Shown piece after piece: positions 49,111 to 58,667 of a stretch of 64,000 nt of DNA. Below the pieces are notes generated by a model. The model saw only the letters and a list, made by a program, of their open reading frames with translations. It searched no databases and was not told the DNA's origin. How positions within the stretch are numbered: the first letter of the stretch is position 1; every line of letters starts with the position of its first letter. Location: NCBI GenBank assembly GCA_026708005.1, contig JAPOVR010000080.1, positions 1-64,000 of the forward strand, written 5' to 3'. The stretch is from Actinomycetes bacterium. GTDB taxonomy: Bacteria > Actinomycetota > Thermoleophilia > Gaiellales > Gaiellaceae. The position numbers and the translations under genes were made by a program.

Positions 49111-50643
49111 ATGGAACTTGCGATAGGAATCATCGCCGGCCTTGCCGTCGGCGGCATTGGAGCCCTTCTCGTCTCCCGGTTTGTGCTGGCCAGCCGCGTT
49201 GCCAGCGCGCGTCAGGAGCGAGAGGAGCTGCTCGCCGAGGCCGGCCGCTCGGCGGATGCGATCCGCCGGGAGGCTCGCGTCGAGGCACGAGAAGAGGCGG
49301 TTCGGCTGCGCGCAGACCTCGACCGCGAGCTACAAGAGCGGCGGCGGGAGGCAACTGAGACCGAGCAGCAGGCCCAGCTGGCGGCTCGCCAGGCCGAGTC
49401 GCGTCAAGCTGCCGTCGAGCAACGGGAGCAGTCTCTGCACGGTCGCGAAGCCGCCATCGAGAAGGTGGTCGAGGAGACGAGCCAGGTGCGCGAGCGGCAG
49501 GTTGCTGAGCTTGAGCGCATCTCGGGTCTGACCATCCAGGAGGCGAAGACGCAGCTGCTCGAGCGCACCGAGGAGGTCATTCGACAGGAGATGGGCCGCC
49601 TCGTTCGACAGGCTGAGGAAGAGGCCCAAACCGAGGCCAAGCGACGCGCCCAGACCCTTGTCGGCGATGCGATCCAGCGAGTCGCAGCGAGCCACGCCTC
49701 CGAGATGACGGTGTCGCTCGTCGAGCTTCCTTCCGACGAGATGAAGGGTTGGGTGATCGGGCGCGAGGGCCGCAACATCCGCGCTCTCGAGAGCCTGACG
49801 GGCGTTGAGTTCATCATCGACGACACGCCGCAGGCCGTCGTCCTCTCGTCGTTCGACGGCGTGCGGCGCGAGATCGCGAAGCTCACGCTCAGCAAGCTCA
49901 TCGAGGATGGGCGCATCCATCCCGCCCGGATCGAGGAGATGTACTACCGGTCGAAGTCAGAGATCGATGACGTGATCCGGCAGGCCGGCGAGCAGGCTGT
50001 CTTCGAGGCGAACTGCGGGAAGATGCACGACGAGCTCGTGAAGCTGCTCGGTCGCCTCCACTTCCGCACGAGCTACGGCCAGAACGTCCTCAAGCACACG
50101 CTCGAGGTCGCTCATCTCGGGGGAGCGATGGCTGCTGAGCTCGGCGTCGGACGCAAGACCGTTAAGCGCGCTGCGCTCCTGCACGACATCGGCAAGGCCG
50201 TGACGCATGAGGTGGAGGGCTCCCACGCGGCGATCTCCACCGAGTTCGCACGCAAGTACGGCGAGTCTCCTCAGGTCGTCCACGCAGTCCAGGCACACCA
50301 CTATGAGGTGCAGCCCGAGACCGTCGAGGCGGTGCTGCTTATCGCCGCGGATGCGGTCTCGGCATCGCGGCCGGGCGCGCGTGGGGAGAGCCTCGAGCAC
50401 TACATCAAGCGTCTCCAGGAGCTCGAGCAGATCGCAGCCGAGAAGAACGGCGTCGAACGGGTCTACGCGATTCAGGCTGGCCGAGAGGTGCGCGTCATGG
50501 TTAAGCCGTCCGAGCTCGACGACGACGGTGCCGCGCTGCTCTCGCACGAAATCGCCCGCGACATCGAGAAGCAGCTCGAGTACCCAGGCCAGATCAAGGT
50601 GACGGTGATCCGCGAGAGTCGGGCGACCGAGTTCGCCAAGTAG
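49111..50643 (+). CDS. rny: Ribonuclease Y
   Basis: 510 aa. N-terminal TM (LAIGIIAGLAVGGIGALLVS), a long coiled coil (about 30-200), KH (DEMKGWVIGREGRNIRALES), HD domain with RAALLHDIGKAVTHE and SHAAISTEFARKYGESPQVV, HAVQAHHYE. Membrane-bound endoribonuclease that starts mRNA decay. The length and domain order are those of B. subtilis Rny. Confidence 0.96.
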   Translation: MELAIGIIAGLAVGGIGALLVSRFVLASRVASARQEREELLAEAGRSADAIRREARVEAREEAVRLRADLDRELQERRREATETEQQAQLAARQAESRQAAVEQREQSLHGREAAIEKVVEETSQVRERQVAELERISGLTIQEAKTQLLERTEEVIRQEMGRLVRQAEEEAQTEAKRRAQTLVGDAIQRVAASHASEMTVSLVELPSDEMKGWVIGREGRNIRALESLTGVEFIIDDTPQAVVLSSFDGVRREIAKLTLSKLIEDGRIHPARIEEMYYRSKSEIDDVIRQAGEQAVFEANCGKMHDELVKLLGRLHFRTSYGQNVLKHTLEVAHLGGAMAAELGVGRKTVKRAALLHDIGKAVTHEVEGSHAAISTEFARKYGESPQVVHAVQAHHYEVQPETVEAVLLIAADAVSASRPGARGESLEHYIKRLQELEQIAAEKNGVERVYAIQAGREVRVMVKPSELDDDGAALLSHEIARDIEKQLEYPGQIKVTVIRESRATEFAK

Positions 50644-50771
50644 GTTCTGCGCCTCCGCCAGCTGCCGGGCGGCCTGCTCGGCGGTGGCTCCACGGAGAGG
50701 CGCCCGCTCGGTCGGCGTTGGGTCGGCTGTGCTCGGACGTTCGCAGAACGTGCGCGCGTACACTTCGGCAC

Positions 50772-52115
50772 GTGAGGCGCTACCACGTGACGACGTTCGG
50801 GTGCCAGATGAACGCCCACGACTCCGAGCGCATCAAGGGCGTGCTCGAAGAGCTCGGGCTGGGCGAGGCACCGTCGCGGGATGCAGCAGACGTGATCGTG
50901 TTCAACACGTGCACGATCCGAGAGAAACCCGATCAGCGGCTGGCAGCGCACCTCGCGCAGGCCCGTGCGCTCAAGGACCGCGATCCCGAGCGCGTGATCG
51001 CGGTCGGCGGCTGCTACGCGGAGGCGCAGCGCGAGCAGCTGTTCGCGAAGTACCCGTTCGTCGATGTTGCGTTCGGGCCAGGCTCGATTCGCCACCTCGC
51101 AGACTGGGTCGGCTCGGGCGGGCTCGGGCAACCGGCGAGCGGGCTCCGTGTCTCGCGTGGCCGTTTCGCCGCGTTCGACCAGTTCGCCGGAGACTTGCCC
51201 GCTCGGCGCGAGCAGCCGTTTCAGGCCTGGGTCCAGGTCTCGATGGGATGCAACTCGAAGTGCTCCTACTGCATCGTGCCGGCCGTGCGAGGCCGCGAGC
51301 AGAGTCGACGGCCGGACGAAATCCTCGCCGAGGTTACGCGTCTGGCCAAAGACGGCGTCCGCGAGGTGACCCTCCTCGGCCAGAACGTCAACTCATGGGG
51401 TCGGGACCTGGCGCCCCAGACCACGATGGAGTTCGGGGGCCTGCTGCGCGCGGTCGACGCCGTCAATGGGATTGAGCGCGTCCGGTTCACGAGCCCGCAC
51501 CCCAAGGACTTCCGCGAGGAGGTGATTCACGCGATGGCCGAGTGCAGGTCCGTCTGCGAGCACGCGCACCTGCCTGCGCAGTCCGGCTCGAGCGCTGTGC
51601 TCAAGCGGATGCGGCGGACCTACTCCCGTGAGCGGTACGTGCGGCTGGCCGAGCGCATGCGCAGCGAGATTCCCGATCTGGCGCTCACGACGGATCTCAT
51701 CGTCGGGTTCCCAGGCGAGTCCGACGATGACTTCGCGCAGACCCTGAGCCTCGTCGAGGAGGTGGGATTCGACGGAGCGTTCACCTTCGTCTTCAGCCCG
51801 CGGGTCGGTACTGAGGCCGCGTCGCTTCCCAAACCCGTCGCCGAGGAGGTCAAGGCCGAACGCATCGAGCGTCTGATCGATGTGGTTCAGGCCGTCGCAC
51901 GGAAGCGAAACGCCGAGCGGGTGGGCCGCGCCGAGGAGGTGCTCGTCGAAGGGCCGAGCCGGAACGACCCGTCCATCAGGCGAGGGCGCACACGCCGCAA
52001 CACGACGGTGAACTTCAGCGGCGCCGCCGCGGCCGGCGAGCTGGTGCAGGTCGCGATCGAGGACTCCACGTCGACGACCCTCCGCGGCACGCAGCAGGCC
52101 CTCGCCATCGCGTGA
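50772..52115 (+). CDS. miaB: tRNA-2-methylthio-N6-dimethylallyladenosine synthase
   Basis: 447 aa from GTG 50772 (VRRYHVTTFGCQMNAHDSER). N-terminal UPF0004 cluster cysteines (TFGCQMN, FNTCTIRE, GGCYAEA), radical-SAM Cx3Cx2C in MGCNSKCSYCIVPAVRG, GFPGESDDDF, and a C-terminal TRAM domain (TTVNFSGAAAAGELVQVAIE). Adds the methylthio group at A37 of tRNAs reading UNN codons. Followed 4 bp later by miaA, which makes its substrate. Confidence 0.95.
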   Translation: MRRYHVTTFGCQMNAHDSERIKGVLEELGLGEAPSRDAADVIVFNTCTIREKPDQRLAAHLAQARALKDRDPERVIAVGGCYAEAQREQLFAKYPFVDVAFGPGSIRHLADWVGSGGLGQPASGLRVSRGRFAAFDQFAGDLPARREQPFQAWVQVSMGCNSKCSYCIVPAVRGREQSRRPDEILAEVTRLAKDGVREVTLLGQNVNSWGRDLAPQTTMEFGGLLRAVDAVNGIERVRFTSPHPKDFREEVIHAMAECRSVCEHAHLPAQSGSSAVLKRMRRTYSRERYVRLAERMRSEIPDLALTTDLIVGFPGESDDDFAQTLSLVEEVGFDGAFTFVFSPRVGTEAASLPKPVAEEVKAERIERLIDVVQAVARKRNAERVGRAEEVLVEGPSRNDPSIRRGRTRRNTTVNFSGAAAAGELVQVAIEDSTSTTLRGTQQALAIA

Positions 52116-52119
52116 TCCC

Positions 52120-53031
52120 GTGACGCAGCTCGGTGAGGCCGCGCCGGCGGGCGCCGCCTCGGTCATCGCGATCTTCGGGCCAACCGCCTCGGGGAAATCG
52201 GTGGTCGCCTCGGCTCTCGCCGAGCGCGTCAACGGCCGCGTCGTCTCCGCGGATGCCATGCAGGTCTACCGCGGGCTGCCGATCCTCACGAATCAGCCGG
52301 CCGAGCCCACCGAGCTCGTCGCCATCTGGGATCTGGACTGCGAGGCCTCGGTGGGTGAGTACCAACGGCTTGCGCACACGACGGTCGACGCGATCCTCTC
52401 GCGGGGCCAAACCCCGGTGGTGACCGGCGGGACCGGCCTCTACCTTCGTGCGGCGCTCGCCGACCTCGAGCTTCCACCGGCGCCTCCGGCCGGGCTGCGC
52501 GCCCGCATCGAGGAGCTCTACGACACGGGGGGTGCAGCCGTCGCGCACGCTCGCCTTGCGGCATGCGATCCGCAGGCGGCGTCGAGGGTGCATCCCAACG
52601 ACCGGCGACGGGTCGTCCGCGCGCTCGAGCTCGCTGAGATGGGGGAGACCCTCCATCCCACCACCGACCGCCTCTGGAGCGAGAGCGTGCGCCACCCGGC
52701 CTTGCTCGTCGGCCTGCTCGTCAGCGAGAGCGTTCTCACCGCCCGGATCGAGGCGCGGACGAGAGCGATGTTCGAGCGGGGCGTCGTCGACGAGGTGCAA
52801 AGCGCTCGCACCCAGATCCTCTCCACCACCGCGAGGCGGGTGATCGGCCTGGAGGAGATCGCTGGGCTCGACGCGGCAGCCGCAGCCGCTTCGATCAACC
52901 GGCGGACACGTCGCTACGCTGCGTATCAGCGAAAGTGGATGCGACGGATCCCGGGGCTGGCGTTGGTGGACGCTGAGCGGGACCCTGGAGTGGTGGCTGA
53001 TGAGATTCGAGAAATGGCACGGGCTGGGTAA
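52120..53031 (+). CDS. miaA: tRNA dimethylallyltransferase
   Basis: 303 aa, GTG start. P-loop IFGPTASGKSVVA, VSADAMQVYRGLPILTNQP, VTGGTGLYLRAAL, VHPNDRRRVVRALEL and RRTRRYAAYQRKWMRR (tRNA-binding). Adds dimethylallyl to N6 of A37. The 3' end overlaps dapF by 32 bp, so miaB-miaA-dapF is one transcript. Confidence 0.95.
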   Translation: MTQLGEAAPAGAASVIAIFGPTASGKSVVASALAERVNGRVVSADAMQVYRGLPILTNQPAEPTELVAIWDLDCEASVGEYQRLAHTTVDAILSRGQTPVVTGGTGLYLRAALADLELPPAPPAGLRARIEELYDTGGAAVAHARLAACDPQAASRVHPNDRRRVVRALELAEMGETLHPTTDRLWSESVRHPALLVGLLVSESVLTARIEARTRAMFERGVVDEVQSARTQILSTTARRVIGLEEIAGLDAAAAAASINRRTRRYAAYQRKWMRRIPGLALVDAERDPGVVADEIREMARAG

Positions 53032-53794
53032 CGACTACCTCCTGATTGAGCGGGCCGATCTCGAGCGGCCGCTGACCCCTGCGACGGTTGGGCGGCTCTG
53101 CGACGGCCGCACCGGCATCGGCGGCGACGGCGTGCTCGAGATCGTCGATGTCGACGGAATCCGGGCGGAGGTCGTGATCTGGAATCCCGACGGCTCGGTC
53201 GCGGAGCTCTCCGGCAACGGCACTCGGATCGCGGCGAGCTGGCTGGCGCGGCGCGCGGCTGCTGATCAGGTCGTGATCGCGGTCGGGTCGCGAACGGTTG
53301 AGGCGCAGGTTCTCGTGAGCGGCCTCGTGAGGCAAGAGATGGGCAGCGTTGAGGTCGGGGCGCCCGAGACGCTCGATCTCGGCTGCGAGCAGATCGAGCT
53401 CACACCCGTCTCGGTTGGCAATCCCCACGCGGTGATTCGCCGTGATCCAGATCCCGAGCTCGTGCGCCGGCTCGGCCCGCTCGTCGAGCACCATACGCGG
53501 TTTCCGGGCCGCACCAACGTCCAGCTCATGCGTGTCGAGGGCGACGACGAGCTGACCGCCGGCGTCTGGGAGCGGGGAGTGGGGGAGACCCGCTCGTCGG
53601 GAACGGGGGCGTGCGCGGCAGCCGCGGCCTCGATCGCAAACGGCTGGTGCCGGGGCCTGGTCACCGTGCGGCTGCCGGGCGGAACGCTCTGGGTCTCCGT
53701 CAGCGGCGAGGGGGAGGCAACGCTGATCGGCCCGGCGCAGGAGATCTGCACGGGCGTCGTCGCGCGCGAGCTGCTGGACGAGCTCACCGCCTAG
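53000..53794 (+). CDS. dapF: Diaminopimelate epimerase, first catalytic Cys replaced
   Basis: 264 aa. Converts LL-DAP to meso-DAP by a two-base thiol mechanism. KWHGLGNDYLLIE, GGDGVLEI and WNPDGSVAEL lead to Ser71 in SGNGTRIAASW, where classical DapF has Cys before GNG. The second cysteine is present (Cys205 in TRSSGTGACAAAAA). VGNPHAVI is the dimer/substrate loop. Either serine substitutes as in some other lineages, or the product is a related epimerase. It converges on dapD with 20 bp between. Confidence 0.9.
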   Translation: MRFEKWHGLGNDYLLIERADLERPLTPATVGRLCDGRTGIGGDGVLEIVDVDGIRAEVVIWNPDGSVAELSGNGTRIAASWLARRAAADQVVIAVGSRTVEAQVLVSGLVRQEMGSVEVGAPETLDLGCEQIELTPVSVGNPHAVIRRDPDPELVRRLGPLVEHHTRFPGRTNVQLMRVEGDDELTAGVWERGVGETRSSGTGACAAAAASIANGWCRGLVTVRLPGGTLWVSVSGEGEATLIGPAQEICTGVVARELLDELTA

Positions 53795-53814
53795 GCTGCG
53801 CTCCCTTGGCCGCG

Positions 53815-54633
53815 CTAGACGGCGACCGCGTGCGTTCGCAGCGCGTCGTTCAGGCTTGTCTTGAGGTCGGTCGCCTCGGTTCGCCGGCCGATGATCAGGG
53901 CGGCGGGCAGTCCGTACGTTCCCGCCGGGAACTCCTTCTCCCGAACGCCTGGCACCACCACCGACCGGGGCGGAACCTGGCCCCGGTACTCAACCGCGGC
54001 TATGCCCGTGACGTCGATGATCGGCGTGGAGGCCGTGATGACGACGTTCGCGCCGAGGACGGCCTGCTCGCCAATGATGGCGCCTTCGACGACGATGCAG
54101 CGTGAGCCGATGAATGCACCGTCCTCGACGATCACCGGCGTTGCCTGCGGCGGCTCGAGCACCCCGCCGATACCGACGCCGCCCGAGAGATGCACATCGG
54201 CGCCGATCTGCGCGCACGAGCCGACGGTCGCCCAGGTGTCGACCATGGTCCTGGGGCCGACCCAGGAGCCGATGTTGACGTAGCTCGGCATGAGCACCAC
54301 GCCCTCGCCGAGGAAGCAGCCGTGCCGGGCAACCGCCGGTGGGACAACCCGCACGCCGACGGTCTCGTAGTCGCGCTTCAGCGGGACCTTGTCGTAGTAC
54401 TCGAACGGCCCGGCGACATCCGGCTTGAGCCCGCGGAAGCGGAAGTAGAGGAGAATTGCCTTCTTCGCCCACTCGCGGGTGACCCAGCTGTCTCCCACCT
54501 TCTCGGCGCAGCGCACCGCGCCGTCGCCGAGGAGCGCGATGGTCTCCTCGACCGCAGCGGAGGCCTCGGCTGCCTCCGTGGGCGAGTCCCAAGCCCGCTC
54601 GATCGTCGCCTCCAGCTCACGCAGGTCGGTCAC
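53815..54633 (-). CDS. dapD: Tetrahydrodipicolinate N-succinyltransferase
   Basis: 272 aa. Left-handed beta-helix acyltransferase: GVRVVPPAVARHGCFLGEGV, VLMPSYVNIGSWVGPRTMVD, TWATVGSCAQIGADVHLSGG, VGIGGVLEPPQATPVIVEDG. This is the short proteobacterial-type DapD; the classical actinobacterial enzyme is longer (about 320 aa) and diverged. It overlaps dapC by 4 bp. Confidence 0.94.
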   Translation of the reverse strand: MTDLRELEATIERAWDSPTEAAEASAAVEETIALLGDGAVRCAEKVGDSWVTREWAKKAILLYFRFRGLKPDVAGPFEYYDKVPLKRDYETVGVRVVPPAVARHGCFLGEGVVLMPSYVNIGSWVGPRTMVDTWATVGSCAQIGADVHLSGGVGIGGVLEPPQATPVIVEDGAFIGSRCIVVEGAIIGEQAVLGANVVITASTPIIDVTGIAAVEYRGQVPPRSVVVPGVREKEFPAGTYGLPAALIIGRRTEATDLKTSLNDALRTHAVAV

Positions 54634-55778
54634 AGCACGTCCTCCAAGATCGTCACGGCGCGTTGGCAGTCGGCGAAGGTTGGCACGAGAGCCAGGCGAA
54701 TGTAACCCTCGCCCGAAGGGCCGAGGGCGGAGCCCGGGGTGACGACGACCCCGGCATCCAGCAGCCGCAGGGCCAGATCGGTCGATGTCTCGCCGGCCTC
54801 GGTCTCCACCCAGAGGAACATCGTCGCGGCCGCTCCGGCGACGCGCCGGCCTGCCCGCCCGAACAGGGAGAGCAGCAGCTCGCGCTTCTGCCGGTACCGC
54901 TCCCGCATCCGCTCGACGTGCGACTCCTCAAGCCACGCCGCGAGCGACGCCCGCTGCACGAACTCCTGCGGTGTTGCGCCGATCATCGGGCGGAACGTCC
55001 GGACGGCCGCCATGATCTCCGGGCTAGCGGCGAGAAAGCCCGAGCGATACCCGGCCATCGACGAGCGCTTGCTGAGGCTGTTGAACACCGCGATGCGCGA
55101 GCGGTCGGTGCACTGGAGCGCCGAGACCGGCGGCGCGTCGAAGTAGATCTCGCTGTAGGCCTCATCCGAGGCCACGATGAAGTCGTGCTGGGCCGCGAGC
55201 GCCGAGATGCGCTCGTAGAGCTCGCCGGTCGCAACCGCAGCCGTCGGGTTGTTCGGGTAGTTGAGCCAGACGAGCGCGGTGCGCGACCACGTCTCGGCCC
55301 CGACCGCGTCGAGGTCTGGCAGGAATCCCACCGCGGCGCGAAGCGGTAGCTCGGTGACCCGGGCGCCGGCGAACCGGGCACCGCGATCGGCGACGGGGTA
55401 GCCCGGCTCGGTCGTGATCACGGTGTCCTTCTCGCCTCCTCGCTCGACGACGAGGTGGGCGAAGCTGAAGATCGCCTCCTTGCTGCCGAGCGTTGGTACG
55501 ATCTCACGCTCGGGATTGAGCGCGACCCCGAAGCGGCGCTCTGTCCAGGTCGCGATGGCTTCGCGCAGCTTGGGCAGCCCGGCGGATCGCGGGTAGCCCT
55601 GCGCGGCGTCAAGCCCCTCGATCAGCGCGTCGCGAATGAACGGCTCGACCGGCTCCCGCGGCTCGCCGAGCCCGAAGTCGATCAGGCTGCGCCCGGCGGC
55701 CAGCGCCCGCCGCTTGGCCTGGTCGACCTCGACGAACGGGTAGGTGCCGAGCTCCTTGAGGATCGGCGAGACCCGCAT
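54630..55778 (-). CDS. dapC: Succinyldiaminopimelate aminotransferase
   Basis: 382 aa class-I/II PLP aminotransferase. FGLGEPREPVEPFIRDAL, GSKEAIFSFAHLV, WLNYPNNPTAAVATGELYER, IVASDEAYSEIYFDAPP, and the PLP lysine in NSLSKRSSMAGYRSGFL. The gene is second in dapE-dapC-dapD (minus strand), which fixes the substrate assignment better than the sequence alone. Confidence 0.9.
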   Translation of the reverse strand: MRVSPILKELGTYPFVEVDQAKRRALAAGRSLIDFGLGEPREPVEPFIRDALIEGLDAAQGYPRSAGLPKLREAIATWTERRFGVALNPEREIVPTLGSKEAIFSFAHLVVERGGEKDTVITTEPGYPVADRGARFAGARVTELPLRAAVGFLPDLDAVGAETWSRTALVWLNYPNNPTAAVATGELYERISALAAQHDFIVASDEAYSEIYFDAPPVSALQCTDRSRIAVFNSLSKRSSMAGYRSGFLAASPEIMAAVRTFRPMIGATPQEFVQRASLAAWLEESHVERMRERYRQKRELLLSLFGRAGRRVAGAAATMFLWVETEAGETSTDLALRLLDAGVVVTPGSALGPSGEGYIRLALVPTFADCQRAVTILEDVL

Positions 55779-55780
55779 TG

Positions 55781-56866
55781 TCAGCTACCCGCGGCGACGA
55801 ACCGCGCGAGCGCGTCAAACGTGCGGACGAGCTCGCGAACCTCGATGCGCTCGTCCTGGCGGTGCGCAAACGCCGTCGCGCCGGGGCCGAGGTTGACGGC
55901 GTCGATTCCCGCCTCCGAGAACTGGGCAACCGGTGTCCACGCCTGCTTCGGCTCGACCGCGAACTCTCCTGCGGCTCGCAGCCGCTCGACGAGCGGCGTG
56001 GAGGAGACGACGCGCGCCGCCGGTGAGAACGACGTGATCTCGAGCTGCCCCGCCTCCCCGATCAGGGCCCGCAGCTCCTCCTCGGCCTCTCGGCGGGAGC
56101 GCGTCGGCGCAAAGCGGTAGTTCACGTTGCAGGAGACGCTCGCCGGGATCACGTTGTCGGCGACGCCGCCGGAGATCCTTGTCACGCTGAGCACCTCGGA
56201 GAACGGCAGGCCGTCGATCACGAGCTCCCTGCGCGGAATCGAGACGATCGGGCCAAGCGCCTCGACGGCGACGGTGATTGCGTTCACGCCCGTCCAGGGT
56301 CTCGCCGAGTGCGCGCTCTCGCCGTGGAACGTCAGCGTCGCGTTGACGGTGCCGACGCAGCCCGCCTGAATCGTGTTGTCGGTCGGTTCCAACACGACTG
56401 CCAGATCGGCTCGGGCGAGCGCGGCCGCTTCCTCGAGGAGCGCGGTGAGGGGGCTCTCCGTGAGCGGCAGCTCCTCCCGTCCGAAGAAGAGGAACCCGAC
56501 GCTCACCTCGGTGAGCATCGCAGCCTCCGTGAGCCACCGGGCCAGCTCGAGCATGACCGCGAGCCCGCCTTTCATGTCGCTGGCGCCAAGGCCGACGACC
56601 CAGCCATCCTCGATGCGACCCGGCAGGTTGTCCTGCGCGGGAACGGTGTCGAGGTGGCCGGCGAGGACGACGAACGGGCGATCGGCTGGGCCCGGCGTTG
56701 CGTAGAGCATCGACTCGCCGTCATCGTGGAGAACGTCGAGCGCGGACGGCATCTGGGCGGCGACGTAGGCGGTAATCGCTGCCTCGTCGCGGCTGACCGA
56801 CGGGACATCGACGAGCGCCAGCGTCCGCTCGGCGAGCCGCTGTGCAGAGCCGATGTCCTCGGTCAC
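55781..56866 (-). CDS. dapE: Succinyl-diaminopimelate desuccinylase
   Basis: 361 aa M20 dizinc peptidase. LAGHLDTVPAQDN and GASDMKGGLAVMLELARW carry metal ligands; FFGREELPLTESP holds the general-base Glu; the dimerisation domain includes NATLTFHGESAHSARPWTGV. Two bp upstream of dapC; first gene of the minus-strand dap operon. Divergent from hflX (53-bp gap, so the promoters overlap). Confidence 0.92.
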   Translation of the reverse strand: MTEDIGSAQRLAERTLALVDVPSVSRDEAAITAYVAAQMPSALDVLHDDGESMLYATPGPADRPFVVLAGHLDTVPAQDNLPGRIEDGWVVGLGASDMKGGLAVMLELARWLTEAAMLTEVSVGFLFFGREELPLTESPLTALLEEAAALARADLAVVLEPTDNTIQAGCVGTVNATLTFHGESAHSARPWTGVNAITVAVEALGPIVSIPRRELVIDGLPFSEVLSVTRISGGVADNVIPASVSCNVNYRFAPTRSRREAEEELRALIGEAGQLEITSFSPAARVVSSTPLVERLRAAGEFAVEPKQAWTPVAQFSEAGIDAVNLGPGATAFAHRQDERIEVRELVRTFDALARFVAAGS

Positions 56867-56919
56867 AACCGGGAGTGTATTGGGGCGGTAGGAGCTGAGG
56901 TTTCCTGCGGCGTAGAATC

Positions 56920-58236
56920 ATGCTCGTGACGCCCTACCAGCCTGATCCCGCACCCGGCGCGGATGCAGAGCGAGGGCTGATCGTCGCAGTTGCGGGGCCC
57001 CGAACGAACGTCGGTGCCGAGCTGGCCGAGTTCCGGGAGCTCGCGCGAACTTCGGGTGTCGAGCCGATCGACGAGGTCGTCCAGCAGCGACAGTCGCCCG
57101 ACGCCCGCACCTACGTGGGCAAGGGGAAGCTCGCCGAGCTCGTTCAGAGAGCGAAGACCTGCGGAGCGGAGTCGGTGCTCGTCGACGACGAGCTGAGCCC
57201 CGCGCAACAGCGCCGGCTGGAAGACGAGCTCATGCTGCGCGTCATCGATCGCACGCAGGTCATCCTCGACATCTTCGCCCAGCATGCTCACACGGCCGAG
57301 GGCAAGCTCCAAGTCGAGCTGGCGCAACTCGAGTACAACCTGCCGCGAATGCGCGGGATGTGGCAGCATCTCGAGCGCCTCGGGGGTGGAATCGGCACGC
57401 GCGGGCCGGGTGAGTCGCAGCTCGAGACCGACCGCCGCCTCGCGCGCCGGCGGATCGCTCAGCTGAGGCGCAGTCTCTCCTCCCTCGAGGCCCGACGCTC
57501 GCTCCAGCGGGAAGCACGCCGGCGCTCGGTGACACCGCTGGTTGCGCTCGCCGGCTACACAAACGTCGGCAAGTCGACGTTGCTGAACGCGCTGACCGAC
57601 GCCTCGGTCGACGTCCGCGACCGGCTGTTCGAGACGCTCGATCCGACCACGCGCGGCTTCGAGCACGAAGGCCGGCGGTACCTACTCACGGACACGGTGG
57701 GCTTCATCCGCCGCCTGCCGTACGGCCTGGTCGAAGGTTTCAAGGCGACGCTCGAGGAGATGCGCACGGCTGACCTGATCCTCCACGTTGCGGACGCGAC
57801 GGCTCCTGACGAGGAGCTCGACGACATGATCGACGCAGTCGAGCACGTCTTGCGCGAGATCGGGGCGAACGGCGTCCCGGTCGAGCTCGTCCTCAACAAG
57901 ATCGATGCGGTCGACGCGGCCGGGCTCCGTCGCGTGCAGAACAGGTTCCCGAGCTCGCTTGCGATCTCGGCTACGACGAGGACGGGGCTCGACGAGCTGA
58001 GGGCGAGAATCGCCGAGCGGTTCAGCGAGCGGTTCGGGTCTGTTCGTCTCCACATTCCCCATGGGGAGGGGCCGCGGCTCGCGGAGCTGTACGAGCTCGG
58101 CGCACCTATCGACCAGCGGGTGGACGGGGCCGAGGGGGTGCTGGTCGTCGCGAAGCTGCCCCGTGAGCAGATCCCACGGTTCGCCCGCTATCTTGTGCAC
58201 GAGCCGTCTGGGCCCAAGGCCGATGTTGTCCGATGA
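56920..58236 (+). CDS. hflX: Ribosome-associated GTPase HflX
   Basis: 438 aa, ATG 56920 or GTG 56926. N-terminal domain with ARTYVGKGKLAELVQ and VDDELSPAQQRRLEDEL, RGPGESQLETDRRLARRRIA, then G1 AGYTNVGKSTLLNAL, G2 DPTTRGFE, G3 LTDTVGFIRRLPYGLVEGFK, G4 LNKID. Splits stalled or heat-damaged ribosomes. The stop overlaps dut as ATGA. Confidence 0.94.
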   Translation: MLVTPYQPDPAPGADAERGLIVAVAGPRTNVGAELAEFRELARTSGVEPIDEVVQQRQSPDARTYVGKGKLAELVQRAKTCGAESVLVDDELSPAQQRRLEDELMLRVIDRTQVILDIFAQHAHTAEGKLQVELAQLEYNLPRMRGMWQHLERLGGGIGTRGPGESQLETDRRLARRRIAQLRRSLSSLEARRSLQREARRRSVTPLVALAGYTNVGKSTLLNALTDASVDVRDRLFETLDPTTRGFEHEGRRYLLTDTVGFIRRLPYGLVEGFKATLEEMRTADLILHVADATAPDEELDDMIDAVEHVLREIGANGVPVELVLNKIDAVDAAGLRRVQNRFPSSLAISATTRTGLDELRARIAERFSERFGSVRLHIPHGEGPRLAELYELGAPIDQRVDGAEGVLVVAKLPREQIPRFARYLVHEPSGPKADVVR

Positions 58237-58667
58237 TCGAGGTCCTCGTCACGCGCCTCAGACCCGACGCGACGATTCCAAGCCAGGCCTATGCGGGAGA
58301 TGCCGGACTCGACCTCTCGGTCTGTGAGGAGCTGGATCTCGCTCCCGGGGAGCGCGCGCTCGTGTCGACGGGCATCGCCGTCGCGATCCCCACCGGTTAC
58401 GCGGGGTTCGTGCAGCCCCGCTCCGGTCTGGCGGCACGGCACGGCATCGCGCTCGTGAACTCGCCAGGGCTGATCGATTCCGGCTACCGGGGCGAGATCA
58501 AGATCGTCGTGCTCAACACCGATCGAAAGACGCCCTTCCACGCTGATCGCGGTGATCGGATCGCGCAGCTCGTCGTGCTCGCACACCCGGAGGCGCACCT
58601 GCGTGAGGTGGCTGAGCTTCCCTCCTCGGAGCGAGCCGAGCGCGGCTTCGGCTCGTCGAGCGGCTGA
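58233..58667 (+). CDS. dut: dUTP diphosphatase
   Basis: 144 aa trimeric dUTPase with all five motifs: I AGDAGLDLSV, II PRSGLAARHG, III GLIDSGYRGEIKIVVLNTD, IV RIAQLVVL, V ERAERGFGSSSG. Removes dUTP and supplies dUMP. Overlaps hflX by 4 bp and the NUDIX gene by 1 bp (TGATG). Confidence 0.96.
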   Translation: MIEVLVTRLRPDATIPSQAYAGDAGLDLSVCEELDLAPGERALVSTGIAVAIPTGYAGFVQPRSGLAARHGIALVNSPGLIDSGYRGEIKIVVLNTDRKTPFHADRGDRIAQLVVLAHPEAHLREVAELPSSERAERGFGSSSG

